7,325 bases of DNA from Planctomycetaceae bacterium (GTDB lineage: Bacteria > Planctomycetota > MHYJ01 > SBBU01): assembly GCA_005239585.1 (NCBI GenBank), contig SBBU01000350.1:1-7325 (forward strand), in the 5' to 3' direction. Under the pieces are notes generated by a model that was not told where the DNA came from, did no database searches, and was given only the letters and a program-made list of their open reading frames with translations. Positions 5,650-7,325 of the stretch are shown here, in pieces. Made by a program: the position numbers and the translations under genes. The stretch's first letter is position 1, and every line of letters starts with the position of its first letter.

Positions 5650-7236
5650 ATGTTAGGGTACATGAAAAATAGGTGGGTCATAATGCTATTGGCCTTGCTC
5701 CCAGTACATCCTACATCCGCCTCCGCAGGAAGCCACGCCTGTGAATGCGTGGCTGAATGCAAATCGTTTCCTGCTTCGGCGGATGTCGCCTCGCCGAAGG
5801 CGAAACTCGCCCAATCGGGCGGCCCACCGAAGAAACAGGAGCCACAGCTGTCAAGCAGTGGGGCTCCACAAGAGCAAGTGGAATCTTATCTTAAGGATCT
5901 AAATGAGGATGATCTTAAAATTAGGAATGAGGCCACAATAAAATTGGTTATGTTATGGGAAAACGAAGATGTTACAAGGCAGGTTGAGATCCTGTTGGAA
6001 AAGGCCAGGAAAGAGAAAAATGAAGAAGTCATGTACAGATGCGACAAGATCCTAAAAGCAATCGAGTTTCGCCGTTCCATCGGCAAAAAAATCGTGACCA
6101 TATTTGGAGAAAAAAATCTACATGAGCTCATGGAGGGCGGATACCTGAATAGTTTTGTAAGCAAAGATCCAACAGTGCGCCTTGCTCTTTTCCAAGACTT
6201 AGCAGGACTGCCCAGAAGACGCATCAATGAACGTCTAAATTACGAAGTTATAAATCCAGATGGTTTACTCGACAAAATAGGGAGCAATTTTTCCAAATCT
6301 GATTGGCTAACCTTAATTGATTGGTTCGCATCGGGAGCAACAGATGAAAATCTAAAAATAAATATAATTCTTGCTATCAGATATAAAAATCTCCATGAAC
6401 GAGTCAATATCGTACTGGGCTTTTTAAATGAATCTGAAGCTGTTCAAAAGAATGCAGTAACCACACTGGGAATATTCAGGACAAAAGAGGCCGCACTAAA
6501 ATTGATTCAACTCCTTGGGACATCCAAAGGAGAAATGCGTCGCGTTATCAAGGAAGCGCTGGAGTCAATCGGTTCAAAAGAGATCAACACAGAGTTACAC
6601 AAACTTTTACAGCACACAGACCCGCTAATTATAGCAGATGCACTAGATTTGACAGGTAGACTCGGGATTACAGGGCTTGAAAAGGAAATTCTTGAGATCT
6701 TAAAAGGCAAGAAAACCAACAATTCTGTATATTTGGGTGCAATTAAGGCAGCAGGTCTTTTGAAAATCAAGGATGCTGTCCCGGAAATTTTAAAGGCTTT
6801 AGATGACTATAAATACACCTCCAACATTGTTACTATCTGTCACACTATCAAAGAGCTGGAAATCAGGGAAGCAATTCCAAAATTGATGGATCTCTTACGG
6901 AATGAAAAAGCGCAATATCCCAATCGAACCGAGGCGGCTCACACATTGGCATTTTTCAAACATAAAGAATGTGCAGCTGAAATAATAAAGCTGCTCCCTA
7001 ACGACACAAATGGCTATAGCCTTGTCTACTCATTGTATGATTTGCTAGGACCCAAGGAAGGCGCAAAAAAACTCATCGAGCTTGTAGAAGATAATAAAAT
7101 CGACAGCACAGCAAGACCTGGAATATTAACAGTTATTGAATTTCAGGCGATCAAAAGCGCTTTATCTACAGTACTAAAATGCCTGAAAGATACAGATCAG
7201 AATATTAGGCTCTCTGCCGTAAAAACATTAACCTGA
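5650..7236 (+). CDS. Exported HEAT-like alpha-helical repeat protein
   Basis: This 528-residue protein starts with an export signal: a basic MKNR, the hydrophobic WVIMLLALLPV, and a likely cleavage after SASA at residue 26. Export to the periplasm or beyond is inferred. A Cys-rich start of the mature part (C31, C33, C37) and a Pro/Ser/Gln linker to about residue 75 follow. From about 80 to the end it is built of paired helices; the clearest repeats are at about 250-290, 293-322, 325-352, 357-385, 390-418 and 424-450, in the style of HEAT/armadillo scaffolds. Such proteins bind partners and are not enzymes. The Cys motif is neither a lipobox nor a CxxCH haem site. ATG 5650 is used; ATG 5662 would give a more compact signal peptide, and neither has a strong ribosome site. 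The last residues (DQNIRLSAVKTLT) look like the middle of another repeat, so the C-terminus may be truncated. The gene is AT-rich compared with its neighbours. Confidence 0.85.
   Translation: MLGYMKNRWVIMLLALLPVHPTSASAGSHACECVAECKSFPASADVASPKAKLAQSGGPPKKQEPQLSSSGAPQEQVESYLKDLNEDDLKIRNEATIKLVMLWENEDVTRQVEILLEKARKEKNEEVMYRCDKILKAIEFRRSIGKKIVTIFGEKNLHELMEGGYLNSFVSKDPTVRLALFQDLAGLPRRRINERLNYEVINPDGLLDKIGSNFSKSDWLTLIDWFASGATDENLKINIILAIRYKNLHERVNIVLGFLNESEAVQKNAVTTLGIFRTKEAALKLIQLLGTSKGEMRRVIKEALESIGSKEINTELHKLLQHTDPLIIADALDLTGRLGITGLEKEILEILKGKKTNNSVYLGAIKAAGLLKIKDAVPEILKALDDYKYTSNIVTICHTIKELEIREAIPKLMDLLRNEKAQYPNRTEAAHTLAFFKHKECAAEIIKLLPNDTNGYSLVYSLYDLLGPKEGAKKLIELVEDNKIDSTARPGILTVIEFQAIKSALSTVLKCLKDTDQNIRLSAVKTLT
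5731..5867. repeat. Cluster of inverted repeats inside the HEAT gene linker
   Basis: Within 137 nt there are several perfect hairpins: AGCCACGC 5731-5738 with 5747-5754; CTTCGGCG 5774-5781 with 5792-5799; GGCGA 5799-5803 with 5807-5811; CGCCC 5808-5812 with 5817-5821; and GGAGCC 5838-5843 with 5862-5867. The third and fourth are mutually exclusive. The block is GC-rich inside an AT-rich gene and covers exactly the low-complexity linker after the signal peptide. A REP-like insertion absorbed in frame, or selected mRNA structure, are both possible. Confidence 0.5.
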
Positions 7237-7325
7237 AACGGGCGTCAATGCAATTATGATAGCTTACAAAACCTTGTTTAGCAAGTCGCAGAAGCGTATA
7301 TTTTTGAAAAAAGGTCTTTCTACCA
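7237..7325. other. 3' flank of the HEAT gene
   Basis: No strong terminator follows the stop. A weak interrupted hairpin (GCT-T-ACAA 7262-7269 with TTGT-TT-AGC 7274-7282) lies about 20 nt upstream of the T-run near 7300. The frame starting at 7232 stays open to the window edge, but 94 nt is too short to mean much. Confidence 0.4.

Noticed and set aside
5886..6770. Minus-strand ORFs opposite the HEAT gene
   Set aside because: Ser/Phe/Arg-rich translations typical of antisense reading of Lys/Glu-rich helical repeats.
7240..7251. GGGCGTCAATGC resembling GGGCGTCAGTGC at 5545-5556, flanking the HEAT gene
   Set aside because: Twelve-mers with one mismatch are expected many times in a window of this size.
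7309..7324. Direct repeat of 3481-3496 (AAAAGGTTTTTCTACC versus AAAAGGTCTTTCTACC, 15 of 16)
   Set aside because: Low-complexity A/T-rich sequence; a match of this quality is not unlikely by chance in 7 kb, and the window ends before the extent can be judged.

Overview
The window holds five substantial protein genes, all on the + strand. Four of them belong to two signal-transduction modules. Cytoplasmic histidine kinases, a receiver-regulated type IV pilus / type II secretion assembly ATPase and an exported HEAT-repeat protein point to a Gram-negative bacterium with an elaborate two-component repertoire. Deltaproteobacteria, Nitrospirota and similar lineages fit this style, but I cannot place the organism further. 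The signalling genes have intermediate GC, whereas the last gene is visibly AT-rich.

Layout: (1) 1-3454 is a tightly coupled pair. A soluble histidine kinase, cut by the left window edge, overlaps by 4 nt (ATGA) a large protein that fuses a CheY-like receiver, a MshEN/GspE N-terminal region, a complete GspE/PilB ATPase and a C-terminal double zinc ribbon. A 17-codon ORF with its own Shine-Dalgarno overlaps the stop of this gene in the same ATGA manner; it looks like an abortive third gene. (2) 3505-3625 is an AT-rich gap with a weak terminator-like structure. (3) 3626-5315 is a second kinase/regulator pair overlapping by 8 nt: a soluble histidine kinase with an extended dimerisation hairpin, and a receiver-coiled coil-PAS-like protein with no DNA-binding domain. 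Its receiver is about half identical to that of the ATPase fusion. (4) 5316-5649 is a gap of about 330 nt with a perfect 16-bp hairpin, a 19-codon ORF behind a consensus Shine-Dalgarno, and a second GC-rich region with competing pairings followed by a T-run. (5) 5650-7236 encodes an exported alpha-helical (HEAT-like) repeat protein whose linker DNA is packed with inverted repeats.

Working model (inference): the first kinase phosphorylates the receiver of the ATPase, so that a pilus or secretion motor is gated directly by a phosphorelay instead of through transcription. The second kinase and its receiver-PAS partner could share phosphoryl flow with the first pair, because the two receivers are closely similar. 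The receiver-ATPase-zinc ribbon fusion beside a coupled kinase is the most interesting item. The structured leader and palindrome cluster around the start of the HEAT gene come second.
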